A DNA stretch of 64,000 nt from assembly GCA_963773035.1 (NCBI GenBank), contig CAVYZX010000009.1, positions 1 to 64,000 on the forward strand. Reading direction: 5' to 3'. Below are positions 26,791 through 35,217 of this stretch, one piece after another. A program made the translations under genes and the position numbers. Every line of letters starts with the position of its first letter. Position 1 is the stretch's first letter. Source of the DNA: CAVRXZ01 sp963773035 (GTDB lineage Bacteria; Acidobacteriota; Vicinamibacteria; Vicinamibacterales; CAVVIG01). The notes beneath the pieces are model-generated. The model was not told where the DNA came from, made no database searches, and saw nothing but the letters and a program-made list of their open reading frames with translations.

Positions 26791-29387
26791 AAGTCAGAGC
26801 GAACCATGCCGTCTGGCTGGTCCTCGGAGCGCTGGCCGCGGCCGAAACTCCATCGCACACGCACCAGGTCTCTGCCCGGCCCGCACAAGTTACGGCTTCC
26901 GATGAAGTGACCGTGCGAGTCATTGTCGTCGACTCGGACGAGAAGGCACGCCAAATCGTCATCCGGCTGAATAACGGCGAAGACTTTATCGCTCTGGCTC
27001 AGGCCGAATCGATCGATCCGACAGCGGTTGCGGGCGGTTTCCTGGGCACCGTGACGCTTTCAACGTTGCCCCCCGTGCTGAAAGACGCCCTCGTGGGTGT
27101 CGCCCCTGGGCGGTTGAGTCCCGTGGTTCAGATCCCGACTGGATTTGCCATCCTGAAGGTGGTCGAGGACGCCGATCGGGTCAGCATCAACATGAATGCG
27201 GCTTCTGGCGATATCGCCACGCTCGCGACAAAGGCGAGCGTGAGATATGTGATCGATGTGAGCGGCCTGGTTGAAGCGGAGGAGATCCTGCGGGCATTTT
27301 CCAAGCCGGCCGGCTGGAACCAGAATCCCCTTGTGATTTGCCAGGCGCGTCGCCAGTCCTTGGCGTCATCGCAGAGATCGCTCGAAGATTTCCTTTCGCC
27401 TGAGAAACAAGCAGTCCGCGCCTCGCGACCACCTGTTGACATCATGCAAGCCCACTTCGCTCTGGCGCAGATTCATGCCTATGACGGCCGCATGGACCGC
27501 GCGCTCGATCAGTATCAACAGGCGTATGAAACTGCTCGTGCTCGCCTGCCCGCTGCAGTGCCGCGGATGGAGGAAGCGCTCGGCGTGGCCTATCTGCACA
27601 AGTCCGGACTGGCGAACGATGTCCAGCGCGCGCCTGGTGAAATGTGCGTGTTCCCGTTACTGCCGGGTCAGCCGTACGGCAAGACCGAAGACTCGAAAAA
27701 AGCCGTCGAGCACTTCCTGAAGTTCCTGCAGCAGAAGCCCGACGATCTCGAGGTGCGATGGCTTCTCAATCTCGCATACATGACCGTCGGCGGGTACCCG
27801 GACAAGGTTCCGCCTGCCTATCTGATTCCGCCGGCTGCGGTGGCGTCCACGGAAGACGTCGGGCGTTTCCGCGATGTGGCTCCACAAGCGGGTCTGAGTG
27901 TCGTGGCGACGGCAGGAGGCGTCATCGTCGAGGATTTCGCCGGCAACGGGCGGTTCGACGTCGTGACGTCTAACTTCGACAGTTGCGGTCCCCTGCACTA
28001 CTTCCGCAACAACGGGGATGGCACGTTCACCGAGCGGACGGCCGCAGCGGGGCTCGACGGCCAGTTGGGCGGGCTGAACATGATTCAGGCCGACTACAAC
28101 AACGACGGGTGCAAGGACATCCTCGTGCTGCGTGGCGGGTGGCAGCTACCCCAACGCAAGTCGCTGTTGCGGAACAATTGCGACGGCACTTTCACGGATG
28201 TGACGGTCGCAAGCGGACTGTCAGAACCTGCGACGAGCACGCAAACTGCGGCGTGGGCGGATGTCAACAACGATGGACTGCTCGATCTGTTCGTCGGCAA
28301 CGAGGATCGCGCGTCGCAGTTGTTTCTGAACAAGGGCGGAAGTGCCTTCGAAGACATCTCTCGCGCTGCCGGTGTCGAACGCGTCGCGTTCACCAAGGGG
28401 GTGAGCGCGGGGGACTATGACAACGACGGATTCGTCGACTTCTACGTGTCGAATTTCAACGGCAACAACTTTCTATATCGGAACAATCACGACAACACGT
28501 TCACCGAGCTGGCCCGTGCGGCAGGAGTGCCGGGGCCCGGGCTCGGTTTTGCGACCTGGTTCTTCGACTACGACAATGATGGATGGCCGGATCTTTTTGC
28601 CACGAGCTACTTCACGTCGGTCGACGAATCCGTTCGGACATACCTCGGTCTTGCCCACAATGCCGCGACACTGAAGCTCTACAAAAACTTGGGAGATGGG
28701 ACGTTCCGCGATGTGACGAAGGAGGTCGGCCTCGAAAAGGTGTTCATGCCCATGGGTGCAAATTTCGGGGACATCGACAACGACGGATTTCTCGACATCT
28801 ATCTCGGAACTGGAAACCCATCCTACGCTTCACTACTTCCAAATGTGCTCCTTCGCAACAACGAGGGGAAATCGTTCGTGGACGTCACCGCATCCTCTCG
28901 CACCGGCGAGCTGCATAAGGGACACGGTATCGCCTTTGCTGATCTGGACAATGACGGTGACGAAGAGATCATCGCTGAAATCGGCGGCGCCACACCAGGA
29001 GACAGTCATCCACTGCGACTGTTCGAGAATCCCGGTCACGGAAACGATTGGATCAACCTGAGGCTCGTGGGCGTCAAGACCAACCGGGCGGCGATCGGGG
29101 CTCGAATCAAACTGACCGTCGAAAACGAGGGGCGCGGAACTCGTTCGATTCATCGCTCCATCGGGAGCGGCGGGTCCTTCGGCGCTTCACCTCTGGAGCA
29201 GCACATCGGCCTGGGCAAGTCGGCGCGCATCGTCGACCTCGAGATCTGGTGGCCTGCCAGCAACACGCGCCAGCGCGTTGCTGGCCTGGCGAAGGGTCAA
29301 TCCTGGGAAATCACCGAGCTCACGCGGAACTACCCGAGGCTCGAACGGCGTCCGATCCGCCTCGGGGGAGCGAGGAAGCCCGAATGA
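26787..29387 (+). CDS. Degenerate parvulin-TPR-CRTAC1 fusion protein
   Basis: An 866-residue exported protein. A signal peptide (about 1-30) is followed by a parvulin-like (PpiC/SurA) domain (about 42-128): 'DEKARQIVIRLNNGEDFIAL', 'AESIDPTAVAGGFLGTVTLS' and 'SPVVQIPTGFAILKVVED'. The two catalytic His positions of parvulins read 'VRVIVV' and 'GFAILKV', so isomerase activity is unlikely. A helical TPR-like part (about 215-340) comes next, then FG-GAP/VCBS repeats (about 365-730; 'ADYNNDGCKDILVLRGG', 'ADVNNDGLLDLFVGN') and an ASPIC/UnbV domain (about 770-845; 'DLEIWWPASNTRQRVAGL'). It overlaps the TPR lipoprotein gene by 4 bp and ends 172 bp before TonB receptor 2. Confidence 0.88.
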   Translation: MKVRANHAVWLVLGALAAAETPSHTHQVSARPAQVTASDEVTVRVIVVDSDEKARQIVIRLNNGEDFIALAQAESIDPTAVAGGFLGTVTLSTLPPVLKDALVGVAPGRLSPVVQIPTGFAILKVVEDADRVSINMNAASGDIATLATKASVRYVIDVSGLVEAEEILRAFSKPAGWNQNPLVICQARRQSLASSQRSLEDFLSPEKQAVRASRPPVDIMQAHFALAQIHAYDGRMDRALDQYQQAYETARARLPAAVPRMEEALGVAYLHKSGLANDVQRAPGEMCVFPLLPGQPYGKTEDSKKAVEHFLKFLQQKPDDLEVRWLLNLAYMTVGGYPDKVPPAYLIPPAAVASTEDVGRFRDVAPQAGLSVVATAGGVIVEDFAGNGRFDVVTSNFDSCGPLHYFRNNGDGTFTERTAAAGLDGQLGGLNMIQADYNNDGCKDILVLRGGWQLPQRKSLLRNNCDGTFTDVTVASGLSEPATSTQTAAWADVNNDGLLDLFVGNEDRASQLFLNKGGSAFEDISRAAGVERVAFTKGVSAGDYDNDGFVDFYVSNFNGNNFLYRNNHDNTFTELARAAGVPGPGLGFATWFFDYDNDGWPDLFATSYFTSVDESVRTYLGLAHNAATLKLYKNLGDGTFRDVTKEVGLEKVFMPMGANFGDIDNDGFLDIYLGTGNPSYASLLPNVLLRNNEGKSFVDVTASSRTGELHKGHGIAFADLDNDGDEEIIAEIGGATPGDSHPLRLFENPGHGNDWINLRLVGVKTNRAAIGARIKLTVENEGRGTRSIHRSIGSGGSFGASPLEQHIGLGKSARIVDLEIWWPASNTRQRVAGLAKGQSWEITELTRNYPRLERRPIRLGGARKPE

Positions 29388-29463
29388 GCGATCGGACGGA
29401 CCTCCATCATCCAAAAAACCGAAGGCGTGGGCAAAGTCGCGACAAATCCGTGACAGATTCAGC

Positions 29464-29492
29464 TTGACATGTATACCTGCCGAGGTTAGCTT
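29464..29492 (+). promoter_or_regulatory. Possible sigma70-type promoter for TonB receptor 2
   Basis: A consensus -35 TTGACA (29464-29469) is followed after 17 bp by the weak -10 TAGCTT (29487-29492), about 68 bp before the receptor start. It suggests that the receptor can be transcribed apart from the upstream operon. Confidence 0.4.
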
Positions 29493-29559
29493 GCTGCCCG
29501 ATCCTTAATAACCCCCATACGCGTCGGGCACTCGTCACAAACAGGCAGGGAGGTCAGCG

Positions 29560-32500
29560 ATGGTCAGGCTAGGCCGGCGTTCCCCTTGGTTCCTGGTTGC
29601 GTTGCTCGTGTTGCTCTTACCATCAGCGGCCCATGCGCAGGCCGCGATCACCGGCGTCGTCACGGATGCTTCCGGCGCCGTACTACCAGGCGCGACGGTT
29701 GAAGCCGCCAGCCCCGTATTGATTGAAAAGGTCCGATCGGTCGTCAGCGATGGCACTGGGCGGTACCGAATCGTCGACCTGCGGCCGGGCACCTACTCGG
29801 TGACCGTCTCGCTACCGGGCTTCAGCTCGGTCAAGCGCGAAGGCATCGAGCTATCTGGAAACTTTGTGGCTAGCGTGGACGCCAAACTGACGGTCGGCAC
29901 GATCCAGGAAACGATTACTGTAAGCGCCGAGTCGCCAATCGTCGACGTGCAGAGCACCCGGTCGCAGCAGACCCTCGGCCGGGACGTTCTCTCGTCGATT
30001 GCCTCTTCGCGTAACGTCGGCGGCATTCAGTCGCTCATTCCAGGCGTGCAAGCGGCAGGGGATCAGGGCGGCCTCACCGGGTCGATGCAGGGCGGGGCCA
30101 CCGCCATTCACGGCGGACGCGTGAACGATTCGCGGATCTATGCGGATGGCATCAACATGGGATGGGCGGGCACTGGCGGCGGCGGCGGGCAGATGCCTCA
30201 GGTAGCCACCGCGCAGGAAATCGTGATGACCCTCGCGGGCGGGAACGCCGAAGCCGAAACGGGCGGTTTCGTTTTCAACGCCATTCCGCGCGACGGCGGG
30301 AACGACTTCAGCGGCCAGTTCAACTACAGCGGTTCGGGTGGCTCGCTGCAAGGCAGCAACTACACGCAGGCGCTCAAAGATGTGGGTCTGCGGGCGCCGT
30401 TCGAGCTCATCAACGTGTACGACGTCAGCGGCATGTACGGCGGCCGGATCAAGCGGGACAAGCTGTGGTTCTATGGGACCTACCGCCAGGTCGGGGGGGA
30501 GCGCACGGTGCCGGGCATGTTCGTGAACAAGAATGCCGGCAACCCGAATTCCTGGGTGGTGGACTTCGACCGGACGCAGCAGGCGTTCAACAACAGCCTG
30601 GAGCGCCAGGGGACGATCCGGCTGACGTGGCAGGCGACACCGCGCAACAAGTTCAGTTTCCACTGGTCCGAGCAATACAACGACGCGAACTACGGCAACG
30701 GTGGCGGTGCTGGAGTGCCGGTGACGACGCCAGAAGCGTCGAGCCGGGTGCTCTACATTCCGTCACGTCAACCGACTGCCACCTGGCAGTCGCCGATCAC
30801 GGGCAAGTTGCTCGCCGAGGCCGGCTGGGGCATGTATCAGTCGCGGTACCGCTTCGGTCCACGCAACGACGACACATTCAACGAGGCGATGATCCAGCGG
30901 TTCGAGCTAAACGGCGAGGCCGGTTGTGTCGTCGCGGGAGACTGCATCCCGGGCATGTTCTCACGGATGCCTCGAGCCCCCGGCCAGGGCGGATTCACAC
31001 ATTCGTTGATCGGGAACCTTGCCAGCCTGCGCGCGTCGCTGACGTACGTCACCGGCGCGCACAACATGAAGTTCGGCTACCAGGGCGGGTTCGGCAATCC
31101 GTCCCAGACCTACCAGAACTACACGCAGGTCGTGCAGGTCCGGACAAGTTTCGGCGTCCCGAACCAATTGACGCAGACGATCTCGGTAGGGCCCGACACG
31201 AAGTACATCCGCAATCTGATCCCGACGAATCTCTACGCGCAGGATCAGTGGACGCGCAACCGATTGACCCTGCACGGTGGCGTGCGGTACGACTCGCTCA
31301 TCTCGAACTATCCCGACCAGGGCATTGGCGGCCCCGGCTGGCCGTACGCCCCGAACGAGGTCTTCTTCCCAAGCCGGTCGACGCCCGGGTACGCCTGGAA
31401 GGACATCGCGCCACGCCTGGGCATGGCATACGACCTGTTCGGGAACGGGAAAACGGCCGTCCGGTTCAACCTCGGCAGGTACGTGGAGGCCATCACGGCG
31501 AGCAACAACGATCTCGACATGAACCCGCTGATTCGCACGGCCACGAACACCACGCGCGGCTGGGCTGACGGGATCAACGCGATCTCCGGTGTCGCGGCGC
31601 TTCCGGTCGGAGACCCGCGGCGCGGCAATTTCGTCCCGGACTGCGATCTCAACAACCCCGCAGCGAACGGCGAATGTGCGGCGATGGACAACACGAACCT
31701 CGGGAAGCAGGTGTTCTTCCGGTCCTTCGATCCCGCCTACGTTGGCGGCTGGGGCACCCGGCCGAACAACTGGGGGCTCGGCCTGTCGGTTCAGCACGAG
31801 GTGTTGCCCCGGGTCTCGGTGACCGTTGCCTACAATCGCAACTGGTGGGACAACTGGTATGTCGTGGACAACCGGGCGACCAACTTCGAGGACTACACGC
31901 CGTTCAGCATCAACGCGCCGGTCGATCCGAGGCTGCCGAATGGCGGCGGTTACACGATCGGCGGCCTGTACAACCTCGTGCCGGCAAAGGTTGGGGCGCA
32001 GGACGAGCTCGCCCAGTCCTACAAGAACTTCGCCGATCAGTCTGAGAACTGGCAGGGCGTGGACTTCAGTGTTGTGGCTCGGCTGCGGAATGGGCTCACG
32101 GTGCAGGCGGGCACGAGCACCGGGCGCAAGTACGCAGACGGCTGCGAGGTGCGAGCCAAACTGCCGGAGCTCGGTACCGGCACAATCACAGGCGCGGCGG
32201 GAACATTTACAAACAGCTCTGTGACAGCGAACGTCAATGCTCTTGGCGGAGGCGCATACGCCCTCTCGGTGACGAACCCCTATTGCCGTATCGCGGAACC
32301 CTACAGAACGGACTTCCGAGGGCTCGCCACGTATACGATTCCAAAGGTGGACGTTCAGGTGTCCGGGACGTGGGCGAGCATCCCCGGGGACTCGCTGCGG
32401 GCGGACTACACGGTAACCAATGCGGTGATTGCCGCCGGGCCGCAGCCGCTCGGCCGGCTTCTCACTGGGGCCCCCCCAGTCGTAAACCTGATTGCGCCGG

Positions 32501-32727
32501 CCACGCTGTGGGGCGAGCGGAACAACAACATCGATTTGCGGATCGCGAAGCTTCTCCGGTACGGCGGGACGCGAACCCAGGTTGGCGTCGACATCTTCAA
32601 CTTGATGAACGCCGACACTGTGACCAACTACAACTATGGGTTCGTGCCGGGTTCTTCCTCGTGGCTGACGCCGACGACCATCGTTCCGGCGCGGTACGTC
32701 AGGATCAGCGTGCAGTTCGACTTCTGA
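29560..32727 (+). CDS. TonB-dependent receptor, Oar-like (receptor 2)
   Basis: A 1055-residue outer-membrane receptor, paralogous to the one at 9747. It has a signal peptide ('LVLLLPSAAHAQA', ending at about residue 27), a carboxypeptidase-regulatory-like domain ('ITGVVTDASGAVLPGATVEAA', 'LRPGTYSVTVSLPGFSSVKR'), a plug (about 130-240) and a barrel that ends 'RYVRISVQFDF'. GGGAGG precedes the ATG. It directly follows the methyltransferase-CRTAC1-TPR operon on the same strand and is closed by a strong terminator, so it may take up or display a ligand handled by those proteins. No TonB or ExbBD genes are in the window. Confidence 0.95.
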   Translation: MVRLGRRSPWFLVALLVLLLPSAAHAQAAITGVVTDASGAVLPGATVEAASPVLIEKVRSVVSDGTGRYRIVDLRPGTYSVTVSLPGFSSVKREGIELSGNFVASVDAKLTVGTIQETITVSAESPIVDVQSTRSQQTLGRDVLSSIASSRNVGGIQSLIPGVQAAGDQGGLTGSMQGGATAIHGGRVNDSRIYADGINMGWAGTGGGGGQMPQVATAQEIVMTLAGGNAEAETGGFVFNAIPRDGGNDFSGQFNYSGSGGSLQGSNYTQALKDVGLRAPFELINVYDVSGMYGGRIKRDKLWFYGTYRQVGGERTVPGMFVNKNAGNPNSWVVDFDRTQQAFNNSLERQGTIRLTWQATPRNKFSFHWSEQYNDANYGNGGGAGVPVTTPEASSRVLYIPSRQPTATWQSPITGKLLAEAGWGMYQSRYRFGPRNDDTFNEAMIQRFELNGEAGCVVAGDCIPGMFSRMPRAPGQGGFTHSLIGNLASLRASLTYVTGAHNMKFGYQGGFGNPSQTYQNYTQVVQVRTSFGVPNQLTQTISVGPDTKYIRNLIPTNLYAQDQWTRNRLTLHGGVRYDSLISNYPDQGIGGPGWPYAPNEVFFPSRSTPGYAWKDIAPRLGMAYDLFGNGKTAVRFNLGRYVEAITASNNDLDMNPLIRTATNTTRGWADGINAISGVAALPVGDPRRGNFVPDCDLNNPAANGECAAMDNTNLGKQVFFRSFDPAYVGGWGTRPNNWGLGLSVQHEVLPRVSVTVAYNRNWWDNWYVVDNRATNFEDYTPFSINAPVDPRLPNGGGYTIGGLYNLVPAKVGAQDELAQSYKNFADQSENWQGVDFSVVARLRNGLTVQAGTSTGRKYADGCEVRAKLPELGTGTITGAAGTFTNSSVTANVNALGGGAYALSVTNPYCRIAEPYRTDFRGLATYTIPKVDVQVSGTWASIPGDSLRADYTVTNAVIAAGPQPLGRLLTGAPPVVNLIAPATLWGERNNNIDLRIAKLLRYGGTRTQVGVDIFNLMNADTVTNYNYGFVPGSSSWLTPTTIVPARYVRISVQFDF

Positions 32728-32778
32728 AGAGCCGGTTGTCAAGGCGCCGATCGTTTCGAATCACTCGTTGATCACGCT

Positions 32779-32812
32779 GAGGCCCGCTCTCGTATGAGGG
32801 CGGGCCTCTTTT
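32779..32812 (+). terminator. Rho-independent terminator after TonB receptor 2
   Basis: GAGGCCCGC and GCGGGCCTC form a perfect 9-bp stem with a 12-nt loop, followed directly by TTTT, about 50 bp after the receptor stop. Confidence 0.9.
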
Positions 32813-32830
32813 GTCGACGAGGGAGTCGAT

Positions 32831-32853
32831 AAAGTGGACAAAGTTTCCACTTT
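32831..32853. repeat. Inverted repeat AAAGTGGA/TCCACTTT
   Basis: A perfect 8-bp dyad with a 7-nt spacer, 85 bp upstream of the next gene and just before a TTGACA (32873-32878). It could be an operator, or a second terminator since five T residues follow on the plus strand. Confidence 0.4.
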
Positions 32854-32937
32854 TTACTTGATGTGCCCGTACTTGACATACCCGCGCAACCGGCCGATCA
32901 TCCCTCGGACGCGTGAAGCCCTTCATGCTGCAGTGCA

Positions 32938-33741
32938 TTGAGGAATTCGGCGATCGCGTGCGCGGCGGCGGGCGTCGTGTTGTGGACAGCCATGCTGGGC
33001 GTTGCGCAGACTCCGGCCTACCGTGCGCCGCGAACCGCGGATGGAAAACCCAACCTGAACGGGATCTGGCAGGCCCTCAATACAGCGAATTGGGATCTCC
33101 AAGGCCACGCCGCCGGCAAAGGTCCGGTGCCCTCGCTCGGAGCGGTTTTCTCTCTGCCTCCGGGCCTGGGTGTTGTTGAAGGCGACGAGATCCCGTACCT
33201 GCCGGCAGCGGCCGCGAAGAAGAAGGAGAATCAAGCCGATTGGGTGAAGCTGGACCCCGAGGTCAAGTGCTATCTGCCGGGTGTGCCACGCGCCACCTAC
33301 CTTCCGTATCCCTTTCAAATCGTCCAGTCTCAAGAGACGATCATGATGGCGTACGAATACGCTGGCGCGGTTCGCGTCATTAATATGCTCGCCCCGACCA
33401 AAGCCCCGGGCGACAGTTGGATGGGATGGTCGAACGGCCGCTGGGAGGGCGAAACGCTCGTCGTCGACGTCACCAGCTTGAACGATCAGACGTGGTTCGA
33501 TCGCGCCGGAAACTTCCATAGCGACGCGCTGCACGTCGTGGAGCGCTACACCCCCCGCAGCGCGGATACACTGAATTACGAAGCCACGATTGAGGATCCC
33601 AAGGTGTTCTCACGGCCGTGGAAGATCAGCATGCCCCTGTATCGTCGCGTCGACAAGAACGCAAGGATTCTGGAATATAAGTGCGTGGAGTTCTCCGAAG
33701 AGTTGTTGTATGGTCATCTGAGTAAGAAGCCCGGCAACTAG
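32938..33741 (+). CDS. Exported 'GKPNLNGIW' family protein
   Basis: A 267-residue protein of a large uncharacterised acidobacterial family. A signal peptide ('ACAAAGVVLWTAMLGVAQ') is followed by 'RAPRTADGKPNLNGIWQAL', 'VKCYLPGVPRATYLPYPFQIVQS', 'GRWEGETLVVDVTSLND' and a tail 'ILEYKCVEFSEELLYGHLSKKPGN'. TTG at 32938 is the only start that keeps the signal peptide whole, and no clear ribosome-binding site is seen. It begins a three-gene plus-strand run with 33764 and the DUF6152 gene. Function unknown; the 'HWEG(D/E)TLVVD' motif is shared by the whole family. Confidence 0.8.
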   Translation: MRNSAIACAAAGVVLWTAMLGVAQTPAYRAPRTADGKPNLNGIWQALNTANWDLQGHAAGKGPVPSLGAVFSLPPGLGVVEGDEIPYLPAAAAKKKENQADWVKLDPEVKCYLPGVPRATYLPYPFQIVQSQETIMMAYEYAGAVRVINMLAPTKAPGDSWMGWSNGRWEGETLVVDVTSLNDQTWFDRAGNFHSDALHVVERYTPRSADTLNYEATIEDPKVFSRPWKISMPLYRRVDKNARILEYKCVEFSEELLYGHLSKKPGN

Positions 33742-33763
33742 TTCGGTGCAAAGGGAGGCTCTC

Positions 33764-34801
33764 ATGAGCCATCGCTCGCTTGCTTCAACGACTGCGCTCG
33801 CGGCTTTGGTCTCTTTGATCCTGGTCACGCTGCTCGCGCAGGCTCCCGCCGGACAGACTCAATCTTCCCCTGCGAAGCCAACGGCGGCCGCGAAGGCTTG
33901 GACGCCGCCACGTACATCGGACGGCACGCCGGACCTCCAAGGAATCTGGACCGACAACACGTTGACGCCTCTCGAACGCCCGAAGAAGCTGGGCGCCAAA
34001 GAGTTCTACACGGATCAGGAGTTTGTCGAACTCTCGCAACGGGCCCGCAAAGGGGACGTTGGCGAGGAAGGCGACCTGGGAGCCGCCCGTCCGCAGGCTG
34101 TGCGCTACGATCTCGAACTGTACGGTTTCGACCCGACCAAAGTCCGTTTCGCCTCCACGAAGCGAACCTCGCTCATCATCGGGCCGGACGGCACCGTACC
34201 ACCCATGTTGCCGGGGGCCAGGGAACGAAACGCTGCTCGCGCTGCGCAAGAGAAGGGACACGAATTCGACAGTTATGCGACCCGCCCGTTGGGTGAGCGC
34301 TGCATTCTGATGCCTCAGCAAAGAATTCCGATGATTCCTGCCGCTAACGAAGGCAACCTTCTGCAAATCGTGCAGGGGCGTGGATATGTGACCCTCCTTC
34401 GCGAGACAGACCACGCTACGCGCGTCATTCCCACCGACGGGCGCCCGCATGTCCCGCAAAACATCCGGCTGTGGCAGGGCGACTCCGTGGGGCATTGGGA
34501 GGGCAATACGCTGGTCGTCGACACGACCAATTTCACGAACCTGACCGCTTACCGCGGATCCAGCGAAAACCTGCATCTGGTGGAACGCTTCACGCGCACC
34601 GCGGACGACACGGTGATTTACCAATTCACGGTTGAAGATCCCGCCACGTGGGCCAAGCCGTGGACCGCGGAAGTTCCCTGGACGAAAACGCAAGGGCCCG
34701 TGTACGAGTTTGCCTGTCACGAAGGCAATACGATGATCTCCAACATTCTTCGTGGCGCCCGTGTCGCCGAACAGGAAGCTGCGCAGAAGCAAGGGAAGTG
34801 A
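33764..34801 (+). CDS. Exported 'GTPDLQGIW' family protein
   Basis: A 345-residue relative of the preceding protein, with a signal peptide ('LAALVSLILVTLLAQAPAGQ'), 'PPRTSDGTPDLQGIWTDNTLTPLERP', 'LGERCILMPQQRIPMIPAANEGNLLQIVQ', 'GHWEGNTLVVDTTNFTNLTAYRG' and a tail 'VYEFACHEGNTMISNIL'. The two Cys (in 'ERCIL' and 'FACHE') are typical and may pair. GGGAGG precedes the ATG at 33764; the upstream ATG at 33746 is less likely. It lies 22 bp after its neighbour and 8 bp before the DUF6152 gene, so the three are probably one operon. Confidence 0.82.
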   Translation: MSHRSLASTTALAALVSLILVTLLAQAPAGQTQSSPAKPTAAAKAWTPPRTSDGTPDLQGIWTDNTLTPLERPKKLGAKEFYTDQEFVELSQRARKGDVGEEGDLGAARPQAVRYDLELYGFDPTKVRFASTKRTSLIIGPDGTVPPMLPGARERNAARAAQEKGHEFDSYATRPLGERCILMPQQRIPMIPAANEGNLLQIVQGRGYVTLLRETDHATRVIPTDGRPHVPQNIRLWQGDSVGHWEGNTLVVDTTNFTNLTAYRGSSENLHLVERFTRTADDTVIYQFTVEDPATWAKPWTAEVPWTKTQGPVYEFACHEGNTMISNILRGARVAEQEAAQKQGK

Positions 34802-34809
34802 GGCACAAC

Positions 34810-35217
34810 ATGAGGACAAGGATTTTGGTCGTTGTTGCTGCCGCAAGCCTGCTCCTCGGGGCGGCGTCGGCATGGGCGCATCACGCGTTTGCCGCGGAGT
34901 TCGACCAGAACAAGCCGATCAAGGTAAAGGGAGCCGTCGTGAAGTGGGAACTGACGAGTCCGCACTCCTGGATTCACATCGATGTCAAGGAGCCTGACGG
35001 GAAAGCGGTAACTTGGATGATCGAAGGCGCGAGCCCGAACAATCTGTACAGACTCGGCTTCACGAAGGAATCCCTGCCGCCTGGCACCGAGATTCTGGTC
35101 GAGGGCTACCAGGCCAAGGACGGGTCCACTCGTGCGGTCGGCAAGAACATCACGTTCACAGACGGCAGAAAGCTCTTCCTCGGCTTGTCAGAAGCGGAGA
35201 GCGGCCCCAACAAATAA
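34810..35217 (+). CDS. DUF6152-family exported protein
   Basis: A 135-residue exported protein with a signal peptide ('ILVVVAAASLLLGAASAWA') and the conserved 'HHAFAAEFDQNKPIKVKGAVVKWELTSPHSWIHIDVKEPDG' core of DUF6152. The fold is probably a small beta-barrel of the OB type. In Acidobacteriota and Proteobacteria this domain commonly accompanies the 'GKPDLSGIW' proteins, as it does here. Its last 30 bp overlap, tail to tail, the cytochrome gene on the other strand. Confidence 0.85.
   Translation: MRTRILVVVAAASLLLGAASAWAHHAFAAEFDQNKPIKVKGAVVKWELTSPHSWIHIDVKEPDGKAVTWMIEGASPNNLYRLGFTKESLPPGTEILVEGYQAKDGSTRAVGKNITFTDGRKLFLGLSEAESGPNK

Noticed and set aside
30961..32742. A 593-codon open frame antisense to TonB receptor 2
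   Set aside because: It mirrors the receptor codons, has no start signal or motif, and the receptor is certain.
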